A stretch of 37,271 nt of DNA from NCBI GenBank assembly GCA_002869085.1, contig PKTQ01000286.1:1-37271 (forward strand), given 5' to 3'. The notes beneath the pieces were generated by a model. That model did no database searches, was not told where the DNA came from, and saw only the letters and a program-made list of their open reading frames with translations. Of the stretch, positions 1-9,430 are shown in pieces (position 1 is the first letter of the stretch; every line of letters starts with the position of its first letter). Source of the stretch: Hyphomicrobiales bacterium (GTDB taxonomy: Bacteria > Pseudomonadota > Alphaproteobacteria > Rhizobiales > BM303). The translations under genes were made by a program, and so were the position numbers.

Positions 1-1
1 C

Positions 2-157
2 CGCCCGTTCCGCGCCGACAACTGGCTGCTCTATGTGCATGACAGCCCCAGCGCCGCCAGCTCTTTGGGGCTGACCCGCGGCCATATCTACACCCGCGAT
101 GGGGTGCTGGTGGCCACGGTGGCCCAGGAAGGCCTGATCCGCCGCCGCAGCCGCTGA
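2..157 (+). CDS. tesB: Acyl-CoA thioesterase II (TesB-type), C-terminal fragment
   Basis: This is the 3' end of a gene that enters from the left edge; 51 codons and the TGA stop are visible. The tail reads through RADNWLLY, then GLTRGHIYTRDG and VATVAQEGLIR. That is the conserved end of the second hotdog domain of TesB-type acyl-CoA thioesterases, which hydrolyse medium- and long-chain acyl-CoA to free acid and CoA in the cytoplasm. The active-site residues lie outside the window. The gene runs in the same direction as glnK but is separated from it by more than 220 nt holding glnK's own promoter, so it is probably a separate unit. Family assignment rests on a short segment with a typical ending. 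Confidence 0.7.
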   Translation, partial: RPFRADNWLLYVHDSPSAASSLGLTRGHIYTRDGVLVATVAQEGLIRRRSR

Positions 158-182
158 TCCGGTTAAAAATTGTGCGATTAAA

Positions 183-212
183 TATTAGGCGTATACCGTT
201 ATCTGCCTAATA
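183..212. repeat. Inverted repeat upstream of glnK (8-bp arms)
   Basis: TATTAGGC at 183-190 and GCCTAATA at 205-212 are perfect inverted arms around a 14-nt AT-rich centre. It lies 26 nt after the tesB stop and about 100 nt upstream of the sigma-54 -24 element, a distance at which enhancer-binding proteins often bind. It does not match the NtrC consensus (TGCAC...GTGCA), and no T-run follows it, so it is not an obvious terminator. Function unknown. Confidence 0.4.
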
Positions 213-268
213 ATTGATCATTAACCGATCCTTCATCCTGATTTCCCGACCGGTCATGGTCGTCATAA

Positions 269-723
<455 letters not shown>

Positions 724-750
724 CCCAATTTCTTGAAACAGATATTTCGG

Positions 751-773
751 ATGCCGGCTTTGGGGCGCGGCAT
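751..773 (+). other. Intercistronic hairpin between glnK and amtB
   Basis: ATGCCG (751-756) and CGGCAT (768-773) can pair around an 11-nt G-rich loop in the 74-nt glnK-amtB gap. No T-run follows, so it is not a terminator. It could affect mRNA stability or the ratio of the two products. Confidence 0.3.
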
Positions 774-797
774 TCCATCAGTAAAGGGAAGACAATC

Positions 798-2177
798 ATG
801 AATCACCTTAAACGATATGCCGTCCCCGTGGCGGCCGGTCTGGCGTTCGGTCTGCTTGCGGACAGCGCGCTGGCCCAGGATGCCGCCAAGGCGGCTGAAG
901 CGGTCGATGTACCGAAAAACAGCGTCTATGTTCTCAACACCCTCCTGTTCCTGATCGGTGGCTTCCTGGTCATGTGGATGGCCGCCGGCTTCGCCATGCT
1001 GGAAGCCGGCCTGGTGCGTACCAAGAACGTCGCCATGCAGTGCACCAAGAACGTGGCGCTCTATGCGATCGCCGGCCTGATGTTCTGGGTGGTGGGCTAC
1101 AATCTCATGTATAACGAGGTGGCCAGCCATATGGGCCTGTTCGGCACCTTCACGCCCAAGGACATTCCCGATCCGGCCAAGGATACCGGCGATTATGCCG
1201 CCGCTTCCGACTGGTTCTTCCAGATGGTGTTCTGCGCCACCACCGCTTCGATCGTCTCCGGCACCCTGGCCGAGCGCATCAAGCTGTGGCCGTTCCTGAT
1301 CTTCACCGCCATTCTCACCGGCATGATCTATCCGATCGAAGGCGCCTGGAAATGGGGCGCGGGCTGGCTGGCCTCGGGTGAGGACGTGAGCTGGATCAAA
1401 TCCGTGGCCGGTGCTGAATTCCAGGACTTCGCCGGTTCCACCCTGGTGCATTCCGCCGGCGGCTGGGCCGCTCTGGCTGGTGTGCTGCTGCTCGGCGCCC
1501 GTCGCGGCAAATACGGCAAGGACGGCTCGGTGCATCCGATCCCCGGTTCCAACATGCCGCTCGCCACGCTCGGCACCTTCATTCTGTGGCTCGGCTGGTT
1601 CGGCTTCAATGGCGGCTCGCAGCTCGCCATGGGTTCGCTCGAGGACGCCTCGGCCGTCTCGCGCATCTTCGTCAACACCAATCTGGCCGCTGCGGCCGGC
1701 GCGGTTGTGGCTCTGATCCTGGCCCAGGTCATCTACAAGAAGGTTGACCTGACCTTCGTGCTCAACGGCGCCCTGGCCGGCCTTGTGTCGATCACCGCCG
1801 AGCCCCTGACCCCGTCACCCCTGCTCGCCATCATCATCGGCGGTGTCGGCGGTGCCATCGTGGTGTTCGCGGTGCCGATGCTCGACAAGCTGAAAATCGA
1901 CGATGTGGTCGGCGCCATTCCGGTCCATCTGATGGCCGGCATCTGGGGCACCCTGGCGGTTCCGATCACCAATTCCGACGCCAGCTTCCTGGCTCAGATC
2001 ATCGGTATTCTCGCCATCGGCGTGTTCACCTTCGTGGTCAGCCTGGTGGTGTGGTCCATCCTCAAATTCACCATCGGTATCCGCGTCAGCGCCGAGGACG
2101 AAGATATGGGCCTCGACATGGCGGAGATCGGCCTGGAAGCCTATCCGGAATTCGGAACCGGCTCCCAGCGCATGTAA
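798..2177 (+). CDS. amtB: Ammonium transporter AmtB with cleavable signal peptide
   Basis: This 459-residue protein is an Amt/MEP/Rh ammonium channel of the inner membrane, forming trimers that conduct ammonia/ammonium. Residues 1-26 look like a signal peptide (cleavage after ADSALA), followed by a short periplasmic stretch and about 11 hydrophobic segments. The conserved aspartate (D210, in QDFAGS) and the first pore histidine (H218) keep the 8-residue spacing of D160/H168 in E. coli AmtB. The second pore histidine is H377, in a variant context (PVHLMAGIWG rather than VHG). AGGGAAG precedes the ATG by a suitable distance. It is paired with glnK and followed by an intrinsic terminator, so glnK-amtB is a two-gene nitrogen-responsive unit. 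Confidence 0.95.
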   Translation: MNHLKRYAVPVAAGLAFGLLADSALAQDAAKAAEAVDVPKNSVYVLNTLLFLIGGFLVMWMAAGFAMLEAGLVRTKNVAMQCTKNVALYAIAGLMFWVVGYNLMYNEVASHMGLFGTFTPKDIPDPAKDTGDYAAASDWFFQMVFCATTASIVSGTLAERIKLWPFLIFTAILTGMIYPIEGAWKWGAGWLASGEDVSWIKSVAGAEFQDFAGSTLVHSAGGWAALAGVLLLGARRGKYGKDGSVHPIPGSNMPLATLGTFILWLGWFGFNGGSQLAMGSLEDASAVSRIFVNTNLAAAAGAVVALILAQVIYKKVDLTFVLNGALAGLVSITAEPLTPSPLLAIIIGGVGGAIVVFAVPMLDKLKIDDVVGAIPVHLMAGIWGTLAVPITNSDASFLAQIIGILAIGVFTFVVSLVVWSILKFTIGIRVSAEDEDMGLDMAEIGLEAYPEFGTGSQRM

Positions 2178-2231
2178 CACGAGCTTCCTGTAGCAAGGTG
2201 GGCCTACCTTCCCCGCCTTGACACCAACTAG

Positions 2232-2268
2232 CCGGGAACCCTACCCAGGGTTCCCGGTCTTTTGCTTT
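2232..2268 (+). terminator. Rho-independent terminator after amtB
   Basis: An 11-bp perfect stem (CCGGGAACCCT at 2232-2242, AGGGTTCCCGG at 2247-2257) with a 4-nt loop is followed by TCTTTTGCTTT. It lies 55 nt after the amtB stop and closes the glnK-amtB transcript. The 320-nt gap to the next gene otherwise holds only the putative sigma-54 site at 2389-2403. Confidence 0.9.
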
Positions 2269-2388
2269 AAAATTAAGCATCCTGCCGCTTTATTCTGCCC
2301 AAAATTTAGGCAGATTTACCTGGCGCTGTTTTCAGCAGCACCGGAGTTCCCGCTGAAATTACTGAAACTTCCCGCTCCATCCGGTCTC

Positions 2389-2403
2389 TGGCACGGGGTT
2401 TGA
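2389..2403 (+). promoter_or_regulatory. Putative sigma-54 promoter of the second amt gene
   Basis: TGGCACG is a perfect -24 element, followed by four bases and TTGA, where TTGC is expected. The GG (2390-2391) and the -12 dinucleotide (2402-2403) are 10 nt apart, the correct spacing. The GC-to-GA change at -12 would weaken it. It lies about 95 nt before the chosen ATG, in the right direction, after the amtB terminator. Confidence 0.5.
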
Positions 2404-2497
2404 TAGGGCCATGCCAGCTCAGTGCCGGATCCAACCGGCCGGCTACAGGAAGTTTCATGAGACCGGCGCCAGCCGGACCAGCACAGGGGGAAGGGTG

Positions 2498-3721
2498 ATG
2501 GACAGCCAGCTCAACGGCGCGGACGTCTTTTTTGTTTTATTGGGCGCGATATTGGTATTCGCCATGCATGGCGGATTTGCCTTTCTGGAGGTCGGCACCG
2601 TCCGCCACAAGAACCAGGTCAACGCCCTGATCAAGATTCTGGTGGATTTCGCCATCTCCACCCTGGTTTATTTCTTCATCGGCTATCTGATCGCCTATGG
2701 GGTGCATTTCTTCGCTTCGGCCGCTTTCATCAGCGGTGAGGGCGCCGGCTTCGAAAATCAGGGCCTCAGCCTGGTGAAATTCTTCTTCCTCGCCACTTTC
2801 GCCGCCGCGATCCCGGCCATCATCTCCGGCGGCATTGCCGAGCGCGCCAGCTTCTGGCCGCAATGCATCGCCACCGGCCTGATTGTCGGCCTCGTATATC
2901 CGCTGTTCGAGGGCCTGGTGTGGAACGGCAATTTCGGAGTTCAGGCCTGGCTGGAAAAGCTCACCGGCGCCTCTTTTCATGACTTTGCCGGCTCCGTGGT
3001 GGTGCATGCGGTCGGCGGCTGGCTCGCCCTGGGCGCGGTGCTGCTGCTCGGTCCGCGCCTCGGCCGCTATACCCGTTCCGGCAAGCTGATCGGCATTCCG
3101 CCTTCCTCCATTCCGTGGCTGGCGCTCGGCTCCTGGCTGCTCTGCACCGGCTGGTTCGGGTTTAACGTCATGTCGGCCCAGTCCCTCAAGGGCATCACCG
3201 GCCTGGTGGCCATGAACTCGCTGATGGCGATGATCGGCGGCGTGCTGTCGGCGCTGGTCTTCGGCAAGAAGGACCCTGGCTTTGTCCACAATGGCGCCCT
3301 GGCCGGCCTGGTGGCGGTCTGCGCCGGCTCCGACATCATGCATCCCATGGGCTCGCTGGTGGTCGGCACCGTTGCCGGCTGGATCTTCGTTACCTTCTTC
3401 ACCCTGTGCGAGACCCGCTGGAAAATCGACGATGTGCTGGGCGTCTGGCCGTTGCATGGCCTGTGCGGCGCCTGGGGCGGGGTTGCCGCCGGCATTTTCG
3501 GCCTCGAGGCCCTGGGCGGCATGGGCGGGGTGTCCCTCATCAGCCAGGTTATCGGCACGCTCGCCGGCGCCCTCTATGCCCTGGCGGCCGGATTTGTCAT
3601 CTATGGCGCCCTGAAAGCCACCATCGGCATCCGCCTCAACGAGGACGAGGAATTCCGCGGCGCCGATCTGACCATCCACAAGATCAGCTCCAACCCCGAG
3701 GCGGATATGACCGCAAAATAG
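2498..3721 (+). CDS. Second ammonium transporter (Amt family)
   Basis: This 407-residue protein is a second Amt family channel, clearly diverged from the upstream AmtB. It has no long signal peptide: hydrophobic segments start at about residue 9 (FFVLLGAILVFAMHGGFAFLE). The core is intact: D162 in HDFAGS, first pore histidine H170 and second pore histidine H320 in the canonical LHGLCGAWGG context. The polar tail (GADLTIHKISSNPEADMTAK) is the likely GlnK-facing end. I chose the ATG at 2498 because a strong purine-rich site (GGGGGAAGGG) precedes it and the protein then starts like its family; an in-frame ATG at 2411 would add 29 uncharacteristic residues. It is flanked by terminators on both sides and so is monocistronic. 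It could be a transporter of different affinity or an ammonium sensor. Confidence 0.93.
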   Translation: MDSQLNGADVFFVLLGAILVFAMHGGFAFLEVGTVRHKNQVNALIKILVDFAISTLVYFFIGYLIAYGVHFFASAAFISGEGAGFENQGLSLVKFFFLATFAAAIPAIISGGIAERASFWPQCIATGLIVGLVYPLFEGLVWNGNFGVQAWLEKLTGASFHDFAGSVVVHAVGGWLALGAVLLLGPRLGRYTRSGKLIGIPPSSIPWLALGSWLLCTGWFGFNVMSAQSLKGITGLVAMNSLMAMIGGVLSALVFGKKDPGFVHNGALAGLVAVCAGSDIMHPMGSLVVGTVAGWIFVTFFTLCETRWKIDDVLGVWPLHGLCGAWGGVAAGIFGLEALGGMGGVSLISQVIGTLAGALYALAAGFVIYGALKATIGIRLNEDEEFRGADLTIHKISSNPEADMTAK

Positions 3722-3750
3722 GCCGCCCGCCAATATTTGGCCGATTTCAG

Positions 3751-3781
3751 CGCCCGGGAAAGCGATTTCCCGGGCGTTTTC
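3751..3781 (+). terminator. Rho-independent terminator after the second amt gene
   Basis: CGCCCGGGAAA (3751-3761) pairs perfectly with TTTCCCGGGCG (3766-3776) across a GCGA tetraloop and is followed by TTTT. It is 29 nt after the stop codon. The 240-nt gap to the next gene shows nothing else I recognise except an imperfect GGGTTTAA/TTAACCC dyad near 3813-3834. Confidence 0.9.
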
Positions 3782-3961
3782 GTGCCCGCAGGCGAGGGGC
3801 GCTTTCAGCCTGGGTTTAACCCGGGCTTAACCCTGTGCGCCTTACCCTGAACCCTGCGGCGGCGGCTTTGTGTGAAGCCCGGCCAGACAGTTCGGTTTGC
3901 GCGGCTCCCGCTTCGGTTCAAGGGCGTGGGGGGCGCGCCCATATGTATCAGATTGAGTATC

Positions 3962-5143
3962 ATGACCGCTTCACGGTTTCATAATCTGCCCGAATCGCCC
4001 TTTGTGCGCCTGCGTGCCCTGCTCAGTGAGGATCCGCCCGGCGCCGATATCATCGATATGACCATCGGCGAGCCCCGCCACCCTCAGCCCGGTTTCATCG
4101 CCGACGCGATCGCCCGCGAGGCCGAGGGCTTCGGCCGCTATCCGCCGATCAACGGCACATCTGAGCTGCGCGCCGCCATCGCCGCCTGGGCCAACCGGCG
4201 CTACGATCTTGGCGAGGCGCTGGATCCGGACCGGCACATCGCGCCGCTCAGCGGCACCCGTGAGGGCCTGTTCTATGCCGCCGCCTTCCTGCTGCCGGAC
4301 AAATATAATCCGGTCATGCTGCTGCCCAATCCCTATTATCCGGTCTATGCCGCCGCCGCCATGAATGCGGGCGCCGAGCCGGTCTATCTGAATTGCGGCC
4401 CCGGCACCGGCTTTCTGCCCGACCTTGCCGCCCTCACGCCCGAACTGCTTGCCCGCACCGCCGGTTTTTACATGTGCTCGCCCTCCAACCCCCAGGGCGC
4501 GGTGGCGCCGCCTGAATATCTGGCCGAGCTGCTGCGCCTTGCCAGGCGGCACGATTTCGTGCTGATCATGGATGAATGCTATGGGGAGATTTACACCGGT
4601 GCACCGCCGCCGGGCAGCCTCGCCGTGGCCGCGAAAAGCGGCGGCTTTAAAAATCTGCTGGCCTTTCACTCCCTGTCGAAGCGCTCCAACCTGCCGGGCC
4701 TGCGCTCGGGCTTTTGCGCCGGGGATGAGGATCTGGTGGCGCGCTTTTTAAGGCTGCGCAATGTCGCCGGCCCGCAAACACCGCTGCCCCTGCAGACTGC
4801 TGCTGCGGCGGCCTGGTCCGATGAGGACCATGTCGAGCAAAACCGCCGCCTCTACCGGGCCAAATTCGACGCCGCCGATGAGATTCTGGGCAGCCGTTTC
4901 GGCTATCGCCGCCCCGGCGGCGGCTTTTTCATCTGGTTGGATATGCGCGCCCATGGCGGCGGCGAGGCCGCCGCGCTGGAGCTGTGGCGCGGCGCCGGTC
5001 TGCGCACCATACCGGGCGCTTATCTCGGCGCCGATACGCCCGGGGGAAATCCGGGTGCCGATTTTCTGCGCATTGCGCTTGTTCAAAACGAAGAGCTGAC
5101 CCGCGAGGGCCTGACCCGGCTGGTCGGCGTGTTGGAGGAATAG
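3962..5143 (+). CDS. dapC: PLP-dependent aminotransferase, DapC-type (N-succinyldiaminopimelate aminotransferase-like)
   Basis: This 393-residue class I/II aminotransferase acts in the cytoplasm with pyridoxal phosphate. The N-terminus (FHNLPESPFVRLRALL) and the lysine segment HSLSKRSNLPGLRSGF are typical of the DapC-like group, which transfers an amino group from glutamate in the succinylated branch of lysine/meso-diaminopimelate synthesis. K240 is the expected Schiff-base lysine. CSPSNPQG is the cofactor-binding asparagine motif, and LRIAL near the end carries the carboxylate-binding arginine. I chose the ATG at 3962; a GTG at 3872 would add 30 residues unlike the family. The site before the ATG is weak (GATTGAG). 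Only 3 nt separate it from ftsK. The exact substrate is inferred, since related enzymes use other amino acids. Confidence 0.78.
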   Translation: MTASRFHNLPESPFVRLRALLSEDPPGADIIDMTIGEPRHPQPGFIADAIAREAEGFGRYPPINGTSELRAAIAAWANRRYDLGEALDPDRHIAPLSGTREGLFYAAAFLLPDKYNPVMLLPNPYYPVYAAAAMNAGAEPVYLNCGPGTGFLPDLAALTPELLARTAGFYMCSPSNPQGAVAPPEYLAELLRLARRHDFVLIMDECYGEIYTGAPPPGSLAVAAKSGGFKNLLAFHSLSKRSNLPGLRSGFCAGDEDLVARFLRLRNVAGPQTPLPLQTAAAAAWSDEDHVEQNRRLYRAKFDAADEILGSRFGYRRPGGGFFIWLDMRAHGGGEAAALELWRGAGLRTIPGAYLGADTPGGNPGADFLRIALVQNEELTREGLTRLVGVLEE

Positions 5144-5146
5144 ACC

Positions 5147-7759
5147 GTGGCGATCTGGAATACATTGGGCTTGCTCGGCGATCAGGACACCGACCGGGAT
5201 GGGCTGGGTTTCACCCGCAAACGGGTCTATGAGGTTGCCGGCACCTTCATCTTCCTGCTTTGCGTCGCGGCGCTGATCAGCCTGCTGAGCTGGTCCCATG
5301 ACGATCCCAGCTTCAACCATGCCACCGGCGCGGCGCCCGGCAATCTGCTCGGACTGCCCGGCGCCCAGACCGCTGATCTCATGATGCAGATGTTCGGGCT
5401 GGCCGCGCCGATGCTGATCTTCGTGGCCGCCCTGTGGGGCTGGCGCCTGACCGCCCACCGCCCGCTCAGCCATATGGTGTGGCGCCTGCCGGCTCTGCTG
5501 CTCGGGGTCACCGGCCTGTCCGGCCTTGTCGCCGTGCTGCCGGCGCCCGGCGTATGGCCGCTGCAGACCGGGCTCGGCGGCGCCTCGGGCGAGCTCGCCC
5601 TGGCCAATCTTTCCGCCCTGTTCGCCGCCCTCTTGCCCAATATCGGCGGCCAGCCTTTCGCGCTGCTGCTCTTGTTGCCGCTCACCGCCGTGCTGCTCCT
5701 TTATGCCGCCGATCTGCGCCTATCGGAATTGCTGTCGGTGATGCGCCTCTTTGGCGAGGAGGGGCGCGATGCCGCCCTGCGCAGCTATGGCGCCGCCGAC
5801 CATATGCGCCTCAGCATGGCCGCCGCCTGGCGCCGCTGGCGCCGCCGCCTGTCGGCGCTGAAGGCGCGGCTGCCCTTTGTCCGGGCGGCCGAGCCGGCTG
5901 CTGCCGAAGAGGCCTTTGAAGACTATGACTATGACGAAACCGGCGCCGAGGATTATGACGAGGCGGATTGGGACGAGGCGGAACCCGCCCCCTCCTGGCT
6001 GGCGCGTTTGCGGCAAAGGGTTCTGGGGGCTGAGAGCCCGGCGGTTCCCGACCCGAATCATGGGCGCATCGAGCCGGTGTTTTTCGACAATTACCGCCCC
6101 AATCTGGCCAATGAGCCGGACCCCGCCGCCTCGCAGCAGGATCTGCTCAGCGCCGCCCAGCGCGTCGAGCGCAGCGCCAAGCGCATCCGCCCCGGCAAGC
6201 GCGCCCGCAAGGAGGCCGAACCGGAATTCCCGTTCTGCCCGCCCGAATCCTATCAGCTGCCGTCTCTGAGCTTTCTGGTGGCGCCGAAAAAACCGGCCCG
6301 CAAGGCCAGCGGCAACGACCGGGCGCTGGAGCAGAATGCTCGCCTGCTGGAAGCGGTGCTGGACGATTTCGGCATTCGCGGCAAAATTCTGAAAGTGCGC
6401 CCCGGTCCGGTGGTCACCCTTTATGAGCTGGAGCCCGCTCCCGGCATCAAATCTTCACGGGTGATCGGCCTCGCCGACGACATCGCCCGCTCGATGAGCG
6501 CCATTTCCGCCCGCATCGCGGTGGTGCCGGGCCGCAATGTCATCGGCATCGAGCTGCCCAATGCGGCGCGCGAAACCGTCTATCTGCAGGAATTGGTCGC
6601 CTCCAGCGATTACGACAATTCCAAGGCCTCGCTGCCGCTGATACTCGGCAAGACCATCGGCGGCGAGCCTGTGATCGCCGATCTCGCGCGTATGCCTCAT
6701 CTGCTGATCGCCGGCACCACCGGCGCCGGCAAGTCGGTCGGGGTCAACACCATGATCCTGTCGCTGCTCTACCGGCTGCCGCCGGACAAGTGCAAGCTGA
6801 TCATGGTCGATCCGAAAATGCTGGAATTGTCGGTCTATGACGGCATTCCGCATCTGCTCACCCCGGTGGTGACCGACCCGAACAAGGCGGTGGTGGCCCT
6901 GAAATGGACCGTGCGGGAAATGGAAACCCGCTATCAGAGCATGTCGAAGCTGGGGGTGCGTAATATTGACGGCTATAATGCCCGGGTTGAGACCGCCGCC
7001 AAGCGCGGCGAGGTGCTGACCCGCAAGGTGCAGACCGGCTTCGAGCCCGAGACCGGCCAGGCCATCTATGAGGAAGAAGAGCTCAATCTGGAGCCGATGC
7101 CCTATATCGTGGTGGTGGTCGACGAGATGGCCGATCTGATGATGGTGGCCGGCAAGGATATCGAGGGGGCCATCCAGCGCCTGGCCCAGATGGCCCGCGC
7201 CGCCGGCATCCACATGATCACCGCCACCCAGCGCCCCAGTGTCGATGTCATCACCGGCACCATCAAGGCCAATTTCCCCACCAGGATCAGCTTTCAGGTC
7301 ACCTCCAAGATCGACAGCCGCACTATTCTGGGCGAGCAGGGCGCCGAGCAGTTGCTCGGACGCGGCGACATGCTCTATATGGCCGGCGGCGGCCGCATCA
7401 CCCGCGTGCACGGCGCCTTTGTCACCGACGAGGAGGTCGAGGACATCGTCGCCCATCTGAAAACGCAAGGGGTGCCGGAATATCTCGAGGCGGTCACCGA
7501 GGAAACCGAGGAGGAGGCCGGTGCGGCCTTCGGCCTCAGCGGCGGCACCTCAAAGGAGGACCAGCTGTTTGATCAGGCCATCGCCATTGTGGCGGCGGAT
7601 CGGAAAGTTTCCACATCTTATATTCAACGCCGCCTGTCAATTGGCTATAACCGGGCCGCAACCATTATCGAACGGATGGAGGAAGAGGGCGTTATCGGCC
7701 CCGCCAATCATGCCGGAAAACGTGAAATCCTGCTGCCGGACCCGGAAGACGCCTTTTAG
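5147..7759 (+). CDS. ftsK: DNA translocase FtsK
   Basis: FtsK anchors at the division septum and pumps DNA with its hexameric ATPase so that chromosome dimers can be resolved by XerCD at dif. The 870-residue protein has four to five hydrophobic segments in about the first 190 residues. Next is a variable linker (about 230-400) with an unusually acidic, tyrosine-rich stretch near 260-285, then the motor. Walker A GTTGAGKS is at residues 523-530 and Walker [12 protein letters not shown] is around 655-665. The C-terminal winged-helix gamma domain (about 804-866, [17 protein letters not shown]) recognises the polar KOPS sequences. Initiation is at GTG, 3 nt after the aminotransferase stop, so the two genes are probably co-transcribed. 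Length is typical for alphaproteobacteria. Confidence 0.96.
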   Translation: MAIWNTLGLLGDQDTDRDGLGFTRKRVYEVAGTFIFLLCVAALISLLSWSHDDPSFNHATGAAPGNLLGLPGAQTADLMMQMFGLAAPMLIFVAALWGWRLTAHRPLSHMVWRLPALLLGVTGLSGLVAVLPAPGVWPLQTGLGGASGELALANLSALFAALLPNIGGQPFALLLLLPLTAVLLLYAADLRLSELLSVMRLFGEEGRDAALRSYGAADHMRLSMAAAWRRWRRRLSALKARLPFVRAAEPAAAEEAFEDYDYDETGAEDYDEADWDEAEPAPSWLARLRQRVLGAESPAVPDPNHGRIEPVFFDNYRPNLANEPDPAASQQDLLSAAQRVERSAKRIRPGKRARKEAEPEFPFCPPESYQLPSLSFLVAPKKPARKASGNDRALEQNARLLEAVLDDFGIRGKILKVRPGPVVTLYELEPAPGIKSSRVIGLADDIARSMSAISARIAVVPGRNVIGIELPNAARETVYLQELVASSDYDNSKASLPLILGKTIGGEPVIADLARMPHLLIAGTTGAGKSVGVNTMILSLLYRLPPDKCKLIMVDPKMLELSVYDGIPHLLTPVVTDPNKAVVALKWTVREMETRYQSMSKLGVRNIDGYNARVETAAKRGEVLTRKVQTGFEPETGQAIYEEEELNLEPMPYIVVVVDEMADLMMVAGKDIEGAIQRLAQMARAAGIHMITATQRPSVDVITGTIKANFPTRISFQVTSKIDSRTILGEQGAEQLLGRGDMLYMAGGGRITRVHGAFVTDEEVEDIVAHLKTQGVPEYLEAVTEETEEEAGAAFGLSGGTSKEDQLFDQAIAIVAADRKVSTSYIQRRLSIGYNRAATIIERMEEEGVIGPANHAGKREILLPDPEDAF

Positions 7760-7798
7760 GCGTCATTGGCCCCGACCGGCCGCTGCGGGTCAGGGCTC

Positions 7799-9370
7799 AT
7801 GAACCTGATCAAGGCCGGCGCCACCGTCGGCGGCCTGACCATGGTCAGCCGGGTGCTGGGCTTTGCCCGCGATGTGCTGATCGCCATGGCGCTCGGCACC
7901 GGCCCGGTGGCGGATGCATTTTTCGTCGCCTTCCGCTTTCCCAATCTGTTCCGGCGCCTGTTTGCCGAAGGCGCCTTCAACTCGGCCTTCGTGCCGCTGT
8001 TCTCAAAGCGCCTCGAGGGCGAGGGCGTACCGTCCGCCCGCCAGTTCGCCGTCGCGGTGCTCAGCGTGCTGGTCACCACCCTGGCCATCTTCACCGCCAT
8101 CGCCGAAATCTCCATGCCCTGGCTGATGATGATCATCGCGCCGGGCTTCCTCGAAGACCCGCACAAATACGACCTGGCGGTGCTGCTGACCCAAATCGCC
8201 TTTCCCTATCTCTTGTTCATGTCCCTGACCGCGATGATCAGCGGCGTGCTGAATTCCATGGGCCGCTTCGCCGCCGCCGCCGCCGCGCCGATCCTGCTGA
8301 ATGTGATCCTGATCGCCGCTCTTCTGGGTATTGTCCGGCTCGGCCTCAGCAACACAAATGAGGCCGGTGTCATCCTGGTGTGGGGCGTGGCGCTGGCCGG
8401 GCTTGCCCAGGCCGCCGCCCTCTGGTTCGCCAGCCGCCGCGCCGGCATCACATTGGGGTTCACCCGCCCGCGCCTCACCCCCGGCGTGATGAAGCTGGTG
8501 CGGCTTGGCATTCCCGGCATCATCGCCGGCGGCATTACCCAGATCAATCTGCTGATCGGCACCATCATCGCTTCATTGCAGGCCAGCGCCGTTGCCTGGC
8601 TCTATTATGCCGACCGCATCTATCAATTGCCCCTGGGGGTGATCGGCGTCGCCATTGGCGTGGTGCTGCTGCCGGACCTGTCGCGCCGGCTGCGCGCCGG
8701 CGACGGTTCCGGCCTGCATTCCAGCCAGAACCGGGCGCTGGAACTGTCGATGCTGCTCACCATCCCGGCCGCCGCCGCCCTCGTTGCCATGCCCGCGCCG
8801 ATCATCCAGACCCTGTTCGAGCGCGGCGCCTTTGCCGCCGCCGATACCGAAGCCGCCGCCCTGGCGCTGGCCGCCTTTGCCCCCGGCCTGCCGGCCTTCG
8901 TGCTGATCAAGGTGTTCTCGCCCGGCTTTTTCGCCCGCGAGGACACCCGCACACCGATGTATTTCGCCGGCATTTCGGTGGCGGTGAATATTACCGGCTC
9001 TTTGGGCCTGTTTTTCATTCTCGGCCATGTCGGCATCGCCGTCGCCACCTCGCTCGCCGGCTGGATCAATGCCGGCCTGCTCGGCTGGACCCTCTATCGG
9101 CGCGGCGGCTTCCAGCCCGACGCCCGCCTGAAACGGCGCCTGCCCCGCATCCTGGCCGCCTCGGTGCTGATGGCCCTGGTGCTGTGGTGGATGGGCGGCG
9201 AGCTCGAAGGGGCCTTCCAGGCCGGCGTGCCGCTGGCCATGCGCGCCACCTTGCTGGCCGGCATGATCTTCGGCGGCATGATGACCTTCTGGGCCCTGGC
9301 CGAATTTTCCGGCGCCGCCCATATCGGCGAAGTGATCGCCCGCTTTCGCCGCCGCCCCCCGCCCCGATGA
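7799..9370 (+). CDS. murJ: Lipid II flippase MurJ (MviN)
   Basis: MurJ moves the peptidoglycan precursor lipid II from the inner to the outer face of the cytoplasmic membrane. The 523-residue product is hydrophobic throughout, consistent with the family's 14 transmembrane helices. It carries the family's N-terminal signature: MVSRVLGFARD at about 16-26 and FRFPNLFRRLFAEGAFNSAFVP at about 44-65, which includes the conserved arginines of the substrate cavity. I chose the ATG at 7799, preceded by AGGG; an in-frame TTG at 7766 would add 11 residues. It starts 39 nt after ftsK with no terminator between, so dapC-ftsK-murJ may form one transcript joining wall-precursor synthesis, septation and lipid II export. 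Confidence 0.95.
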   Translation: MNLIKAGATVGGLTMVSRVLGFARDVLIAMALGTGPVADAFFVAFRFPNLFRRLFAEGAFNSAFVPLFSKRLEGEGVPSARQFAVAVLSVLVTTLAIFTAIAEISMPWLMMIIAPGFLEDPHKYDLAVLLTQIAFPYLLFMSLTAMISGVLNSMGRFAAAAAAPILLNVILIAALLGIVRLGLSNTNEAGVILVWGVALAGLAQAAALWFASRRAGITLGFTRPRLTPGVMKLVRLGIPGIIAGGITQINLLIGTIIASLQASAVAWLYYADRIYQLPLGVIGVAIGVVLLPDLSRRLRAGDGSGLHSSQNRALELSMLLTIPAAAALVAMPAPIIQTLFERGAFAAADTEAAALALAAFAPGLPAFVLIKVFSPGFFAREDTRTPMYFAGISVAVNITGSLGLFFILGHVGIAVATSLAGWINAGLLGWTLYRRGGFQPDARLKRRLPRILAASVLMALVLWWMGGELEGAFQAGVPLAMRATLLAGMIFGGMMTFWALAEFSGAAHIGEVIARFRRRPPPR

Positions 9371-9430
9371 CTTGCTTACCGGCGCCGGACAGGGCATAAG
9401 GCTTTCCAAAATCAACCAAGGTCAGGTCTC

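Noticed and set aside
183-212. Intrinsic terminator of the tesB gene
   Set aside because: The stem is AT-rich with a 14-nt loop and no T-run follows; an operator-like dyad is more plausible, though unproven.
1915-1960. Loss of function in AmtB because the second pore histidine is in PVHLMAGIWG and not VHG
   Set aside because: The histidine itself (H377) is kept, as are D210 and H218. I recall this variant context in other alphaproteobacterial Amt proteins.
2537-3733. Minus-strand open frame of about 400 codons
   Set aside because: Antisense to the second amt gene. The translation is a Gly/Ala/His/Gln-rich shadow without membrane segments or motifs.
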